A stretch of DNA of 64,000 bases, taken from NCBI GenBank assembly GCA_034509425.1, contig JAVTVJ010001391.1, positions 192,501-256,500 of the forward strand. The letters are read 5' to 3'. This document shows positions 27,051-39,673 of the stretch, in pieces; positions within the stretch are counted from its first letter, which is position 1; every line of letters starts with the position of its first letter. The notes under the pieces were generated by a model, which made no database searches, was not told the DNA's origin, and saw only the letters and a program-made list of their open reading frames with translations. Position numbers and translations under genes: made by a program. This stretch comes from Eopsaltria australis. Taxonomy: Eukaryota > Chordata > Aves > Passeriformes > Petroicidae.

Positions 27051-28180
27051 TGTTTATTGAGTTTGCATGGCAAGGTTTCGATAGCAGAGTGACTGAAGGC
27101 ATAAGAGAAGGTGCTAGAATGTTCCTCCATGTCTGACTGAGCCAATGCCAGCTACAAGGTGCACCTGTCACAAGCCAAGGCACAGCCCATCACTGATGGT
27201 GCTCATGCCTTTGAAATGACTTATTTGAGAAAGGAGAAAAAAAATCTGCTAGACAAAAGGCAGCCAAAAGAGAGGAGTGAGAATATGTGAGAGAAACAGC
27301 CCTGAAGACACCAAAGTCGGTGGAGAAGGAGGGGAAGGAGGTGCTTCAGGCGCTGAGCTGAGATTCCCCTGAAGTTTGTGATGAAGACCAGGGTGAGGGA
27401 GCTATGGCCATGCAGCCTCTGGAGGTCCATGGTGGAGCAGAGATCCACCTGAAGTCCATGGACTCCATGATGGAGCAGGTGGATACCCAAAGGGGGCTGT
27501 GACCCCATGGGAAGCCTGCTCTTGAGCAGGCTCCTCGCCAGACCTGCGGCCTCATGGAGACAGGAGCCCACACTGGAGCAGATTTTCTGCCAGGACTTGT
27601 GTCCCTGCAGGGGGACCCATGCTGGAGCAGTGTGTTCCTGAAAGACTGCACCACCTGGAAGGGACACATGCTGGAGGAGTCTGTGAAGAACTTCAGCCCC
27701 CAGGAAGGAGAAGGACCCATGCTGGAGAAGGTTGTGGAGGACTGACTGCTGTGGGAAGAACCCCATGCTGGAGCAAGGAAATAGTGTGAGAAGGAAGGAG
27801 CAGCAGAGACAGCATGAGATGAGCATGCACAGAGGGTCCACAACCTCCACTCCCTGCCGTCCTGTGCCACTGTAAGGGTGAAGGTAGTGCAAATTAGGAA
27901 TGAAGTTGAGCCTGTGAAGAAGGAAGGGTTGGCTGGTGGAATGCATTTTAAGAGTTGGTTTTATTTCTCATTATCCTATTCTGCTGTGTTTCGTAATAAA
28001 GTGATTTCCCCAAATTGAGTCTGTTTTGCCTGTAACAGTAATTGGTGAGTGATCTCTTCCTCTTCTTATCTCATCCTATGATCCTTTCATTGTATTTTTC
28101 TCCCTCTGTGAAGCTGGGGAAAGTGAATGATAGAGCAGTTTCATGGGCATCTGGTGGACAGGCATATGGTCAACCCATCA
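27051..28180 (+). mobile_element. Solo LTR of an avian endogenous retrovirus (about 1.13 kb)
   Basis: It starts near TGTTTATTGAGTTTGCATGG and ends near GGTCAACCCATCA, giving TG...CA termini of LTR type. The layout matches a long LTR family I recall from bird genomes: a GAGTGAGAATATGTGAGAG block near 27.28 kb, a GC-rich centre with repeated CATGCTGGAG motifs (27618, 27667, 27718, 27764), and a GGTTTTATTTCTCATTATCC block followed by AATAAA at 27995-28000. No internal gag/pol/env sequence adjoins it, so it is a solo LTR. Target-site duplications could not be matched cleanly. The 241-codon open frame on the opposite strand is a by-product of composition. The class (possibly ERVL-like) is not certain. 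Confidence 0.75.
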
Positions 28181-31074
28181 TACACTGGTTTTCTCATTCT
28201 CATTTGGAACATGAAGTTCCAAAAATTGCTCCCTGACAATTGTGGGTTCATATTGCCAATTTCAGCATTAATCTGTGAAAGGGTTACAGCTGCTAAATGA
28301 ACTCTTGTCACAGAAGGAACGTAGGGGTTTGTCTTTACCTTCAGGCTAGAAGATACAAGTACATGTTTTGAATTTAGGAAAAAAACCCCTTTTTTGTCCT
28401 AGAGAAAATGAATTTAAGCAAATTTGAATTCCAAGTAAATTAAATTGCAAGGCATTTCTCAACATGAAATTCCAGGATTTTCAGAGGTCTGGTTTTGGTT
28501 TTTTTTTCCTGGAAATGCAACAAAATATATTCTTGCATTTGAAACAGCTGGCATCCACACAGAAGAAAGTCATACTTAAATACTTCCAAAGCAAATATAT
28601 AACATTGCATGCACTTAGCAGTAAAGTTGTGTCAGGAAAAAAACTAACCAACAAAAAACAAACTAGAAATTCAAGGTTCTTTTTAATATGTTTATCTGTC
28701 ACAGGTCTTAAGACAGGCAAGAATTGTATCAGACAACAATCATGTCTTTCCACACTGTTAGGCAGTTCTTTCTGGGGCCAGAACAAGCTGCAATTTGACT
28801 CTTGGTGATGCTATTTGATAGATACAAATAAGCAGTAGAGACTACATAAACTCCAGAAGCCAAATAGCTAAGCATGCTGCATGGAAGGCCATATACCAGT
28901 GTAAAAAAAAATAGTCTTTTTTTTCTCTACCAGGTTAGATTATACAGTAACACCTCAGCTGAAACTTGGGAAAAAGGAAAGGATAATAAATATGCTTAAA
29001 TATTGATGTTAAATTTATTATGTGCTTATCACTGCATGCTAGTTTGTAAGGCTTCACTGCTGGGGAAAAATACATTCTGCAGTCTAAAGGCCGTACCAGC
29101 AAATGTATTTCAGCACCAGTTGTTTCCAAGTTCATTAACTAGAGGTCATAACTGAATACAGAACAAAATAAAATCCTTTTGTGAGCAAAGTCATTGCAGG
29201 AACTGCCAAGAATGCATGTAAACACAGAATGGGGATAAAACATTATTACATAAGATTTAACAGAGGCAGTTTAGGGACCTAGCAAATGCCAACTATTTCA
29301 TACTATCAATTTTTTTTGTAATTAAACAACCAGCAAATGCCTAACAATGCTAGGATAACAGTGCTGACAAGTCTGAGAAATAAAAGTGATGTAGAAAAGA
29401 AGGAATTTGCAAATAATCAGGCTCTCACCCATTTTTATTATGAATTTCCTATCAGCATAACTTCTCTAGTCATTCAGTAGTCTGACTACACCATGATCCT
29501 CCTACAGAATAAATAGGTGAAATGTCCAAATTTGTTTCCTCACTAAAAATACGTGGAAACTATTTAAATAAAATAGTCAAAATAACTTTGTTTTTGAAAG
29601 CAAGATGATTCATAATATTGTTTTTAACTTTGTCTCATATCTATCTGAAGATCAGTTACTGCAATTTGTAAGCTGTGCACTGGTACAATACTCAGCTGCC
29701 TGGCAGGAGACACCAACACTGAAGCTGCAAACAAATTATTAGACTACAGAAGAGAACTTCACTCAAGCTTTTGAAACATTGAATATTTAGGAAAGAATTC
29801 CAACAAGATAAATGAAAAAAAAAAGATACTTGAAGAAGATACAAAGAGAATGGATGGAAATCTTGGGCAGTCAGTAGCTGTGTGAGGACATTAATTTTTG
29901 CACAGTAAGTGTACATGACAGATGGTTCGCAACAAAGTTTAGTTCGGATGTGGACAACTGAAATGTATTTAAAATGAAAAGTATGTGTTATTAAAGAGAT
30001 GAAAAAATAATGCCAGGCTTTAAAACGCATTTGGATTGTCGACCTGAAATTTATTCTTGCAATCGGCAGGCTGGGAAAAAAGCACAAGCTAAAAAATGTG
30101 AATGTACATATAATAGTGTTGTTTCTTAAAGTATACCACTTCATTGAGATTAATTTGGTGTCAATAAAATTCAGAAGAGTTTTAATATTGGCTAAAGGGG
30201 CTTTCTAGGTTTTTGGCACTTTATCCTCCGCGAAGACAAAAAATTTTTGTAGGCTTTTCCAGTAGTGCAGTTAGAGATGATAAATCTATTTCAATGTCAC
30301 TGGCATACATTTAATGGAACATCTGCATCTTAAAACATTTTTAAAATTTATTTTCAAATGTATCATATTCTCAGGTGGTAAAACCAGTTTTCTGTGTAGA
30401 TGTCTTCGAATAAAAGAAGCTGTGATCACTCTACCGATTAAGTAATCCAAAAAGCAATTGTGATACTACAAAAGTAAATCACTCTCCAGAGGCTTTATAT
30501 TCCACTGTGTACTAAGAAATTAATTTGAATGGGGATAGGAAAGACTGTGTAAGAGAGTAAAAATGGTAATGATTGATAAGGTAAACCAAAAATAGAAGAG
30601 ACAGAACAATGAAACATTACTAGACATCGGAATTCATCATTCATATAGTTACGAAATCAATTGAGATGTTCTCATGCTTCACTGATTTGAATTTATTATG
30701 TAGGTTTGGGTTTTGTTAGAAAAAATATGCCCTCAAAATCAAAGTCTTACTTGTTTACATTTCTTCCATTCTGTAATTGCTCAGAAGCAAATACAGCAGC
30801 GCTAGTTTTGATGTGGTATTTGAGTAATACATGTTCTTCTTTTAAAGACTTGTAAAGAGGGAGACCAGAAACCATATCAGCTGTAAAGAGACAAATGTAA
30901 TCACAGAGTTATCGGCGTTATGAACCAGGAATCTTGACACTACTTGACACTCATTCTCAATTACCTATCTCTTGTACTACCTGTTGATTGAACAGCACTA
31001 GAAAATACCTGAAGTAAATGAATGGATTTTGTGAACCCACTGTGGTGCAAGAAGCATGCTTCAAAGAAATTGGC
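28181..31074. other. AT-rich intergenic DNA
   Basis: No supported gene, RNA or repeat family. The open frames of 60-150 codons look random. Confidence 0.4.
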
Positions 31075-31940
31075 CCTTTTCACCAGACCAATTGCTCAAG
31101 AGCCTCATCCAACATGGCCTTGAACACTGACAGGGATGGGGCATTCACAGCTTCTCTACACAACCTGTTCCAGTGCCTCACAACCTCACAGTAAAGAATT
31201 TCTTCCAATATCTAACATAAACCTGCCGTCAGGTCATTTCCTCTTGTCCTACTATTACATGCCCTTGTAAAGAATCCCTCTCCCACTTTCTTACAGGCAG
31301 GCCCTCTTCAGGTACTGTAAGGTTGCTATAAACTCTCCCTGGAGTCTTTTCTTTTCCAGATTGAACAACCCCAGCTCTCTCAGCTTGTGGTCATGGGAGA
31401 CATGTTCCAGCCCTGAGATCAATTTAATGGTTCTCCCCTGGGCTTGTTCCAGCAGATCCATGTCTTTCTTGAGTTGGAGACCGCAGAGCTGGATGCAGCA
31501 TTGCAGGTGGGGTCTCACCAGAGCAGAGCAGAGGGGCAGAATCGCCTTCCTCACCCTGTTGGCCATGCTGCTTTTGATGCAGCCCAGGATACAACTGGCT
31601 TTCTGAGCTGTGGGCACACAATGAACTTTGAGTCCACAAACACACCCAAGTCGTTCTGCTCAGGGGTGCTCTCAATCCATTTCCCACTCAGACTGTACTT
31701 ATGCTTGGAATTGCACCAACCCAGGTGCAAAACCTTGCACTTTACTTTGCTGAATTTCATGAGATTTGCATAGGCCCGCCTCTGAAGCCTGTCACAATCC
31801 CTCTGAATGGCATTCCTTCCCTCCAATATGTCAACCCTACCACACAGCTTGGTGTTGTTGACAAACTTGCAGAGGATGCACTTGATCCCTCTGTCCATGT
31901 TGCCAAGAAACATGCTGAAGAGTGCTGGTCACAAAATGTT
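31075..31940 (-). mobile_element. CR1 LINE fragment with ORF2 C-terminal region
   Basis: Read on the - strand, two open frames reproduce the end of CR1 ORF2. Within 31551-31913 it has the reverse-transcriptase block with FVNNTKLCGRVDILEGRNAIQ and the downstream KVLHLGWCN...WIESTPEQNDLGVFVD segment. Within 31291-31617 it has ILGCIKSSMANRVRKAILPL, LVRPHLQ and LRELGLFNLEKKRL. The FADD-type catalytic motif expected of the RT is changed to FVNN, and the two parts lie in different frames, so it is a dead copy. The 3' UTR portion (31080-31290) is present but the octamer tail is not recognisable. The 5' side is truncated. Confidence 0.9.
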
Positions 31941-34829
31941 TTACCAAAGAGCATATTCTTAGACCTGCATATTTATTTGGGGTAATGGGTTTATTTCAGA
32001 ATCATTGTTACAGCATTGTTATATTAGGAAGTGAGAGAAGTTTCTTACAGTTTCACTAATCACACAGTGAACCATAGGATCCAACCAATTGATTCAATTG
32101 ATCAAACCAATTAATTAGCAGAAAAAAATGTGTAACTACTTCCTGTCTAAATCTGATAACCTGTCTCTAAACCAGAAAGGTTTTGAAGGATCAAACAAAA
32201 AGGTTGTGGTACTTCCTGCACTGAATTTAATTTTGGAAATAAATCATACCTAATTTTCAGCATGACCTATCTTTTACACCAGATAGGTATAACAATCTTT
32301 CGTCTTCTTCAATCTTATAATATTGATGGGTGATACTGTCATTTAAGACACTTGAATATTCACACTTTTCAAACCACTATTTTTAAAATCTATTTTTCTG
32401 CCAGCTGGATGGCATTCAGATCCCTCAACAATTCCTACCAACATTCCCCTGACCAGCATAACACAGAATCTTTCTTACAGACACCTATCCAACAAATATT
32501 GTCTTTTTTTCTTCTTATTCCTATAATTTTAGTATGGCCATCTAGTTTACCTTGGAGTTCACAAGTTTTGTCCATTTTTTCCCCACTACTCTACCCATTG
32601 GACAGAAGAAAAATAATAAAAGGCTTCACAGCTGTTCTATTTAGAAGTGAAACAAATTCCTAAACATGATGTTGCAATGTGGAAAAATGTACTGTTTTCA
32701 GTTCAACTGTTGTATTTTGCTTTCATTTCCTTCCCTTGCTGTATGCCTGTTGAACTAGCAGCAGATACAGAAAAGCAAGTCAAATGTCATGATTTAATAG
32801 GGAAATAATATCAGGCAACATCATTAAGCCACTGAAGAAACATCAATATACCACTATTCACTCATGGCTCAGCTGTGGAAAAACAGTGGAAAAACAAAAT
32901 TAAGACAACAGACATAATCAAAGTTTTGGGATGGTTTATCTGAGGAGAAAATAAATTGATTAAGATTCTTCACACTTATAAAGGCCCCAATGAGACAAGA
33001 TATGCAGCAGGCTTTTCAAATTGTAAGTGGCTTTCAGGTCACTTTTGATGATATTTAAACCTTACATCAAAATAGTTACACAGCAATTTATTAAATGTAA
33101 ACACTTTGAAGAATGCTTATATGGCAGAACTACTATTTAATGATGTATGAGGTTCACGGTATTTTCCTCCCAGCTCCTCTCTGATCCACTTTAATTTAAT
33201 CGGGAGCACTTTTTCTCTCCTGAACTTTATGAAGATCTGTTGAGCTATCTACTTAAAGCTAGCTTTAATATGTGGCCCAGTAGGTAATTTCCAGAAAGGT
33301 TTTAAAATTATTCCAATGACTTGCACTGGCCAAGTGTGCTATTCTCATTAAACTGGGCAGAGAGTATAGTTTGTGTTTCTTCCTACCTTTCCACAAGCTA
33401 ACATTATATACGATACTCAAATTAAAATCCATAAAGAAAGCATTAAACCTGCACCTCTACCTGCTGGTTCAGTCCTATCTGCCCTGCCAAACTAGAAACA
33501 GGCTGATACACTGAGAAGAATTAGACCTCAGTTTTAAGTGTTCCCATCAAGACCTACGGAAGCACTACCCTCATTCTGAGCTATCCTGGAATCAACATAT
33601 AAAGTTATCTTCCATCACCACTAATACTTTCAACCATTGATATGCCTATTCAGAAATAGCATCTATCTTCCAAACACGTGCTGCAAAAAGCTCCAGAGAT
33701 GGCACTACAAAGAGAAAAATGTCACTATACATGTGGGTGTGTATTTATGTGTTCAACAGATCATTGCATTATTTCTTGGGCATATGCACACTGACAGCCT
33801 CTCAGAGTATTAGTCTTTTCAAACTGATAAATCTGTTTGAAATGGATTAGCCCTCTTACTTCCCTGTGCAAGAATAATGGTACTGATACAAATGTAAATT
33901 AGCTCTTTTCTGTTACACATCACATTGAAAGCAAATACTTGCATTACAAAGGATATTGATTTGCTCTGAAGGTGTGAAGAGGTTCAGTGGCACAAAATTC
34001 TAATCAACACTTGCTGCCATCTTCTGGTTTCATAAAAATCCACAAAATGTACTTCTCTTCAAACCCAAATACTTCTTTGGTACAAACACAAAATTAAATG
34101 CCACTAATCTACTTTCCAATTCTATAAAAATGTTCATATCTCACAGGTCCAATTCTACAAAAAACATGAAGTTTTGACACTATAAAAAAAAAGTAATTAA
34201 GGAAAAATATTGATAATACAATTATGTTGCATAGATGCTAAAAATAATATATTTGGTAAATTTTCAGTGACAGATATGCTTTACTATATAATGCCATTTA
34301 TGATACACATGTATAGTCTTTCTAATGTATCAGTAATTTAAATTTGTATAAAAACTATATTTAGCAACAACAACACCGAAACAAAGTAAAACACATTTTG
34401 ACACTGAGCACAGTATGCTTTTGGACACTGAAGGTCAACTTTAATGCAGTACTAGGGGAAGAGGAAGGGGAAATCTGAAGAATTCTAAAGCAGATTCCAA
34501 GGCCCAAATCAACTAGAACTGAGCAGAGATATGAAATGGGAGATAAGGCCCTAAATTCCGAGGGCCTGAAGACATGGGAGTACAAAAAAATGACACAAGG
34601 GCTTGCCAGCTAATTGTAAATAAGCTAGACCTGCAAATGGACTAGGACCTTTATTCCTAGGAAAATAGGTTCATTAATGTGCACAGACAACCAAGTCAAT
34701 GGTCTGGTAATCCAAAATGCATGCATGATAACATACTACAATTTATAAGCATATAATTTTCTCTAGCACGATGATCACTTCAAATCTACCCTATTCAGTT
34801 TGAAAATAGTATTTTCAATACATCACTTC
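31941..34829. other. AT-rich intergenic DNA
   Basis: No gene supported and no repeat family recognised. Open frames are short and unlike known proteins. Confidence 0.4.
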
Positions 34830-35209
34830 TATGGTGGGACAGGAGTGTCCCATTGGATGGTTAAAGGCAGGACAGAAGAGGCTGGGAGGTGGCATTTTAT
34901 GTATAGGATAGAATATATGAAGCTTACAGCTGGCAATGGTACAGCTGAGAGACACTGGGTAAGAATCAAGGCATTAACAAATATTGTGGATGTCATTGTG
35001 GGAGTCTGCTATAGATCTACCAACCAGGATGATAATGCTGACAAATTATTGTTTGAGGAACTTAAGGACACTTCCAAGTCAACTGCCCTTGTCCTTATGG
35101 GGGACTTCACCTTGCCATAAATCAAGTGGGAGCATCATATAGCTGGTAAAATCCAGACCAGAAGATTCATAAAAAGCCTGGACAACAACTTTATGAAAGA
35201 GGTTCTAAG
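34830..35209 (+). mobile_element. CR1 LINE fragment, ORF2 endonuclease region
   Basis: The + strand frame carries the CR1 endonuclease signature: HWVRIKALTN, then VIVGVCYRSTNQDDNADKLL and ALVLMGDF, followed by residues resembling the region after the endonuclease (RRFIKSLDNNF). The conserved GDFN catalytic asparagine is replaced by Thr (GDFT) and a stop follows three codons later. The fragment lacks ORF1, RT and 3' UTR and is interrupted at the palindrome at 35210. Confidence 0.82.
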
Positions 35210-35248
35210 CTGTGGTTCTCTGATTCTCTCAGAATCAGAGAACCACAG
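35210..35248. repeat. Perfect 18-bp inverted repeat at a CR1-CR1 junction
   Basis: The left arm at 35210-35227 (CTGTGGTTCTCTGATTCT) and right arm at 35231-35248 (AGAATCAGAGAACCACAG) are exact reverse complements separated by CTC. Both arms are CR1-tail-like. The palindrome joins the + strand CR1 fragment on the left to the - strand CR1 on the right. Confidence 0.95.
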
Positions 35249-36040
35249 AATCACAGAATATGCTGGGTTGGAAGGCAACCATCAGCATCATCAAGTCCAA
35301 CTCCTGGCCCTATACAGGACACCCTAAGAAACACACCGTGTGCCTGAGAGCATTGTACAAATGCTTCTTGACACAGGGAGGCTCCCCACTTCCCTGGGAA
35401 AATGTTCCAGTGCTCAAGCACCCTCTGGGTGAAGAACCTTTTTCTAATATCTAACCTAAACCTCCTCTGATTCAGCTTCATACCATTTCCTTGAGTCCTG
35501 TCACTGGTCACTGAGAGAAGAGATCAATGCCTGCCCCTCCTCTTCCCCTCCAGGTCTGTCCTCAGTCTCCTCTTCTCCAGGCTGAACAGATGAAGTGACC
35601 TCAGCCACTCCTCATATGGCTTCCCCTCAAGGTCTTTCACCATCTTTATAGTCCTTCTTTGGACACTCTCTAATAGTTTCACGTCTTTCTTATATTGCAG
35701 GGCCCAAAACTACTCCCAGCACCGGAGGTGAGGCTGCCCAAGCTCAAATCAGAGTGGGACAATCCCCTCCCTTGCCCGGCTGGTGATGCTGTGCCTGATG
35801 TACCCTAGGAAAGGATTGGCCCTCCTGGCTGCCAGGGCACTGCTAACTCATGGTCAACTTTGTGTCAAACAGGACTCTCAGGCCCCTTTCTGGATGGCTG
35901 CTGTCTCATTTCCCTGTCAGTCTGTACATCCAGGATTGTCCCATCCCAGGTGCAGAATCTGGCCCTTTCCCTCGTTGAACTTCCTATGGCTGGTGGTTGC
36001 CCAGCCCTCTAATTTGTCAAGGTTTCTCTGAAAGGCCATT
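35231..36040 (-). mobile_element. CR1 LINE fragment, 3' part with tail
   Basis: It begins on the + strand with the antisense octamer tail (AGAATCAGAGAACCACAGAA, then TCACAGAATATGCTGGGTTGG, ending ATCATCAAGTCCAACTCC). It continues through typical CR1 3' UTR and ORF2-end landmarks: TTCCTTGAGTCCTGTCAC near 35.49 kb, TCCTCTTCTCCAGGCTGAACAG near 35.57 kb, AGTCCTTCTTTGGACACTCTC near 35.65 kb and CCAGGTGCAGAATCTGGCCC near 35.95 kb. The element therefore lies on the - strand with its 3' end at 35231, 5'-truncated at about 36040. Stops and indels break the coding part. Confidence 0.88.
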
Positions 36041-37038
36041 GGAGTACAAGTAGCCATACACCCATTTTTCATGAAAAAACTCATACAGAGGAACTACAGG
36101 ATTCAGATTTGCCATTTGAGCCATGCAGTCCCAGTATCTTCATTTAGAACCACAGAGTGAACAACAGTGCAGAAAGACCAGGAAGCAAGGCATAGCAATG
36201 ATAGCTCCAGTCCCTCTAGACTGAGTAGAGATGGCTACTCCTTTTCAGCAGGGGTAGTAATGGTTTACATCCAGCTGTTACTCTGAGGAACTGTTTCTCA
36301 AGGGCCTATCTTCAAGGACTCTCCAGACTACAATACCAGTAACTTTTCAAAAGGGGACACAAATGTGGTATCAATCCCTAGGACTTTGAGAAATTATTTT
36401 TAGTATCTACATTGTCTTATTTATCCTGTAGACGAAGATAAACATGCAAGAATGTCTTTGCAATAAGTTCTGTATTCTCTTCTACATGTGGTACCTAAGA
36501 ATAAACAACATGGGAAAACCACACAGTCTTTTATCTAATTCCATACAGAAGACACACATTCAATGTTAGATGGTTACTGTGCTGCCAAGGGTGCTTTCCA
36601 AATGCCAATTCCACTGCAACCCCAAATGCCTTTGTGTTGTGAGAATTCACATTTTCCATGTATAATTAAAAAAGGAACATAAATGATTGAAAATTATTAA
36701 CTGTAACTATTTGTTGAATATAAACTACCATAAAATGCTTGAGCCCATCAATCCAACAATATGTGTGACAGAAACAGCACCGAAATCTGTGTACAGCCAC
36801 ACCTCCATCACTTAACAAGAAGAGCTCTCCCACTCCAAGCATCCTTCACATAACCAGCAAAATTACTCATTCACTCTGAGTCCTGCAATCTTGTGAGTAA
36901 AAACCAAATGTCAACTTCAATATCCAGAGGCTCCATTATGGTTAAGACTTCTCACTAGCATTGGAGCTTTGCCACTCTCTCTCTTACTGCAAAACAGTCC
37001 CAGTAATGCACACTTCATGATAAAGAGATGTATTTCTG
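36041..37038. other. Intergenic DNA between CR1 and LTR
   Basis: No gene or repeat family recognised. Confidence 0.35.
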
Positions 37039-37044
37039 GTTTGG

Positions 37045-37592
37045 TGTGCTGGTTTTGGCTGAGATAATTTTCTTCACAGTAGCTAGTACACGGTTATGTT
37101 TTGGATTTGTGCTGGAAACATTGTTGCTAACTCAGGGATGTTTTCCTTACTCCTAAGCACCTCTTACACAGTGTCAATACCTTTTCTGCCCTTCACAGCA
37201 TCCCACCAGTGAGTGAGCAGGGGATACACAAGGAGCTGGGAAAGGACACAGCCGAGACAACTGAACCCAACTGACCAAAGGGATATTCCAGTCCATATGC
37301 TATTGGGGAAGAAGGAAGGGGGGGTCTTCCACAGTGATGGCACTTGTCTTCCCATGTCACTGTTATGTGATGGAGCCCTGCCTTCCTGGAAGTGGCTGAA
37401 CACCTGCCTGTCCATGAGTAGTGATGAATGAATTCTTTGATTTGCTTTGCTAGTGTGCGTGGTTTGTACTTTACCTATTAAACTTTTATCTCAGCTTATG
37501 AGTTTTCTCACTTGCAATTCTCTCCTTCATGCTGCTGCAGGGGAGTGAGCAGATGGGTAGTGCTTAGCTGCCAGTTGGGATTAAACCTGATG
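37045..37592 (+). mobile_element. Solo LTR of an avian endogenous retrovirus (about 0.55 kb)
   Basis: It starts TGTGCTGGTTTTGGCTGAG, a 5' LTR end I recall from a common bird ERV family. It continues with matching landmarks: ACCAAAGGGATATTCCA near 37.27 kb, GGGGAAGAAGGAAGG near 37.30 kb, GATGGAGCCCTGCCTTCCTGG near 37.37 kb and an ATTAAA poly(A) signal at 37477-37482. The 3' end lies near GGGATTAAACCTGATG. The short direct repeat GTTTGG flanks it (37039-37044 and 37592-37597), consistent with a 5-6-bp target-site duplication. No internal retroviral genes are present. Confidence 0.78.
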
Positions 37593-37597
37593 TTTGG

Positions 37598-39673
37598 CCA
37601 ACTGAAACAGGTGAAAAAATATTTAGCCATATGCTGACCTTCAGATCTGACACCACACACTTACCTTGTCTCTTGTCTCCCTTCCTATTTTCCCCCATTG
37701 AGACATGCATTTAGCAGACTCAAGAGTCTTACAGATTAAATCTAGCATACAAACTACTGTTTGCCTACTACTGCTATTACCAACCTTGAGCATTACCAGT
37801 GTGCAGCTGCATTAGTACAGTGATATCACCTGACAGAGGTTCTGTAGCACAACAGAAGTGTGAATGCAGCATAGAAGTGCAGGCTTCATTGAAGACCAGT
37901 GCTTAGTGTTTCATTAAATAAGACGTTGGATAATTACATATCATGTATGAACAGAGGCAAAGTTCCACACGTTGAGCAGGATATGCAGCATGTTGTGGGT
38001 ATTTGTCTGTGTGGCACAGCAGGAAAAGTACACTGGGGCTGAATACATGGAGCTATGTTATAATAAGAAAATAAAAAGAAGAGGATGGCCAATAAGTTCT
38101 GTGAATGGATTTCTTAAAACTAAGGAAATAACATATACTTGCCCTTTGTGTCAAAACGAGGTCTGTGCCATGCAAAATATCAGGTAGCACACCCTGAGCA
38201 GTTCTGTCAATAGTATCTATATCCTCTGATTAATTTTATTTACATTGGCTTCTGTTGTGCAAATCTGTCATGTCAAATACAGATTACCTGTATTTTTAGT
38301 ATTCAGAGTTGCCCTACTGGGGTCCTGGTGCCATTTCTACTGGAGTAAGTGGGAACACATCTGTTTACTTTTCTAACAAGGGAATCACTTGCAATGATAC
38401 TAATGCTTCTCATCCAAAAACAAACAGTAAAACAAATGCTACTGCAAAACTTGACTGTTTGGGAACTTAAGAGTATGTGTGATGGTCCAGGGAAGTGCCA
38501 CCTTTAAGGTGAGTTGCTAAAGTTGATGCCTTTTTTTCTATGTTTCTTTTTTTCAATTGGAACTCTTTAAAGTAGTCCTTTCCCCATATTTTATCTACAC
38601 TAGAAAATAAGGGTCAGGATAGAACTCTCAAAATCCTGTGAGAAATACAGTAGGAAGAGGTTTGATGTGGGTCTAACAATTCAAAGGACGAAAGATCTCA
38701 ACATTTCAAGTGCTTTAATAGCGAAGCAATTGTTATTCTATGTGTGTTCAAACTGAGTTGTTCTTTCACTCGTTCCCTTTTCACTGTCAACTCCAATTTT
38801 TTGTTTATTTGATAATACTTGGGCTTCAGTGAAACTGCATACTTAAAAGGAGTAAAAGATGTTTTGGCAGGCTTCAGTAATCAAAGACCTAGTAAAGTAG
38901 TGGAGCAAGAACTAAGGGTGGAGACAGTATCTCTCAGATGGTATAAAACAAAGAAGGGATCTCTTATCTGTGAACTTTTGGATGGACTAATGTTTTTTCA
39001 TTATATATATATATATGTATAAAACCGTAAATACTTTAAACCAATTTGATGGAAAAAATTACTGCTATTATTAAAAAGTGTCAAAAGTTTTTGAAACCAT
39101 AATCCATTTATTTGAAAATGTGCATCAGCATGGCTTTTTTTGTATTCATTTTTTTGAAAAAAAACACCCTACTGTATGTCTATAGGACTCTCCATATTGT
39201 CTCAGTCTCCATTCAGACTCTTTTGCAGACTCTTAATTTACAATAAATTCTACATGATTCCCTCAAACAAAAACATTTCTCCTTCCATCACTTGTAAACC
39301 CTGGATATACGTCTGCTCTGAGAAGGACAGATAAACTGCAAAATCCATGAATACTCCTTGTGTGGGAAGATGATGGGGTAAAAAGATAATGGTATGGAAA
39401 GCACAGGGGAAAATATGGTTGCTGCTCCCTGGATGGAATGTGGCCAGCATATCTGACCTCTCACACACAAAACAGTCTTAGGGGAACTGAAGGAAGGGTA
39501 GAGTGGAGACACCACGGCCAGGCTCTGTTGACACCCTTGCAGAGGAGGGAGGAACTTGGTGGTGCTTTCTAGCTGATAAGCTGCACAGCAGCTGAAAACC
39601 AAGTGAGATAAAGAAAAATGTCCTGCTCTTGAATCAGCAGCTGTGGTGAAATCACTCTCCTTGGACTGACACA
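37598..39673. other. AT-rich intergenic DNA
   Basis: No supported gene or recognised repeat. A short (AT)n run lies at about 39003-39016. Confidence 0.35.

Noticed and set aside
27221..27946. 241-codon open frame on the - strand at 27 kb
   Set aside because: It lies antisense inside the solo LTR, has no protein similarity I know, and is caused by the LTR's internal repeats.
35210..35248. The palindrome as an intrinsic transcription terminator or structural RNA
   Set aside because: Both arms are CR1-tail-like and the site is a junction of two retrotransposon fragments, which explains the symmetry.
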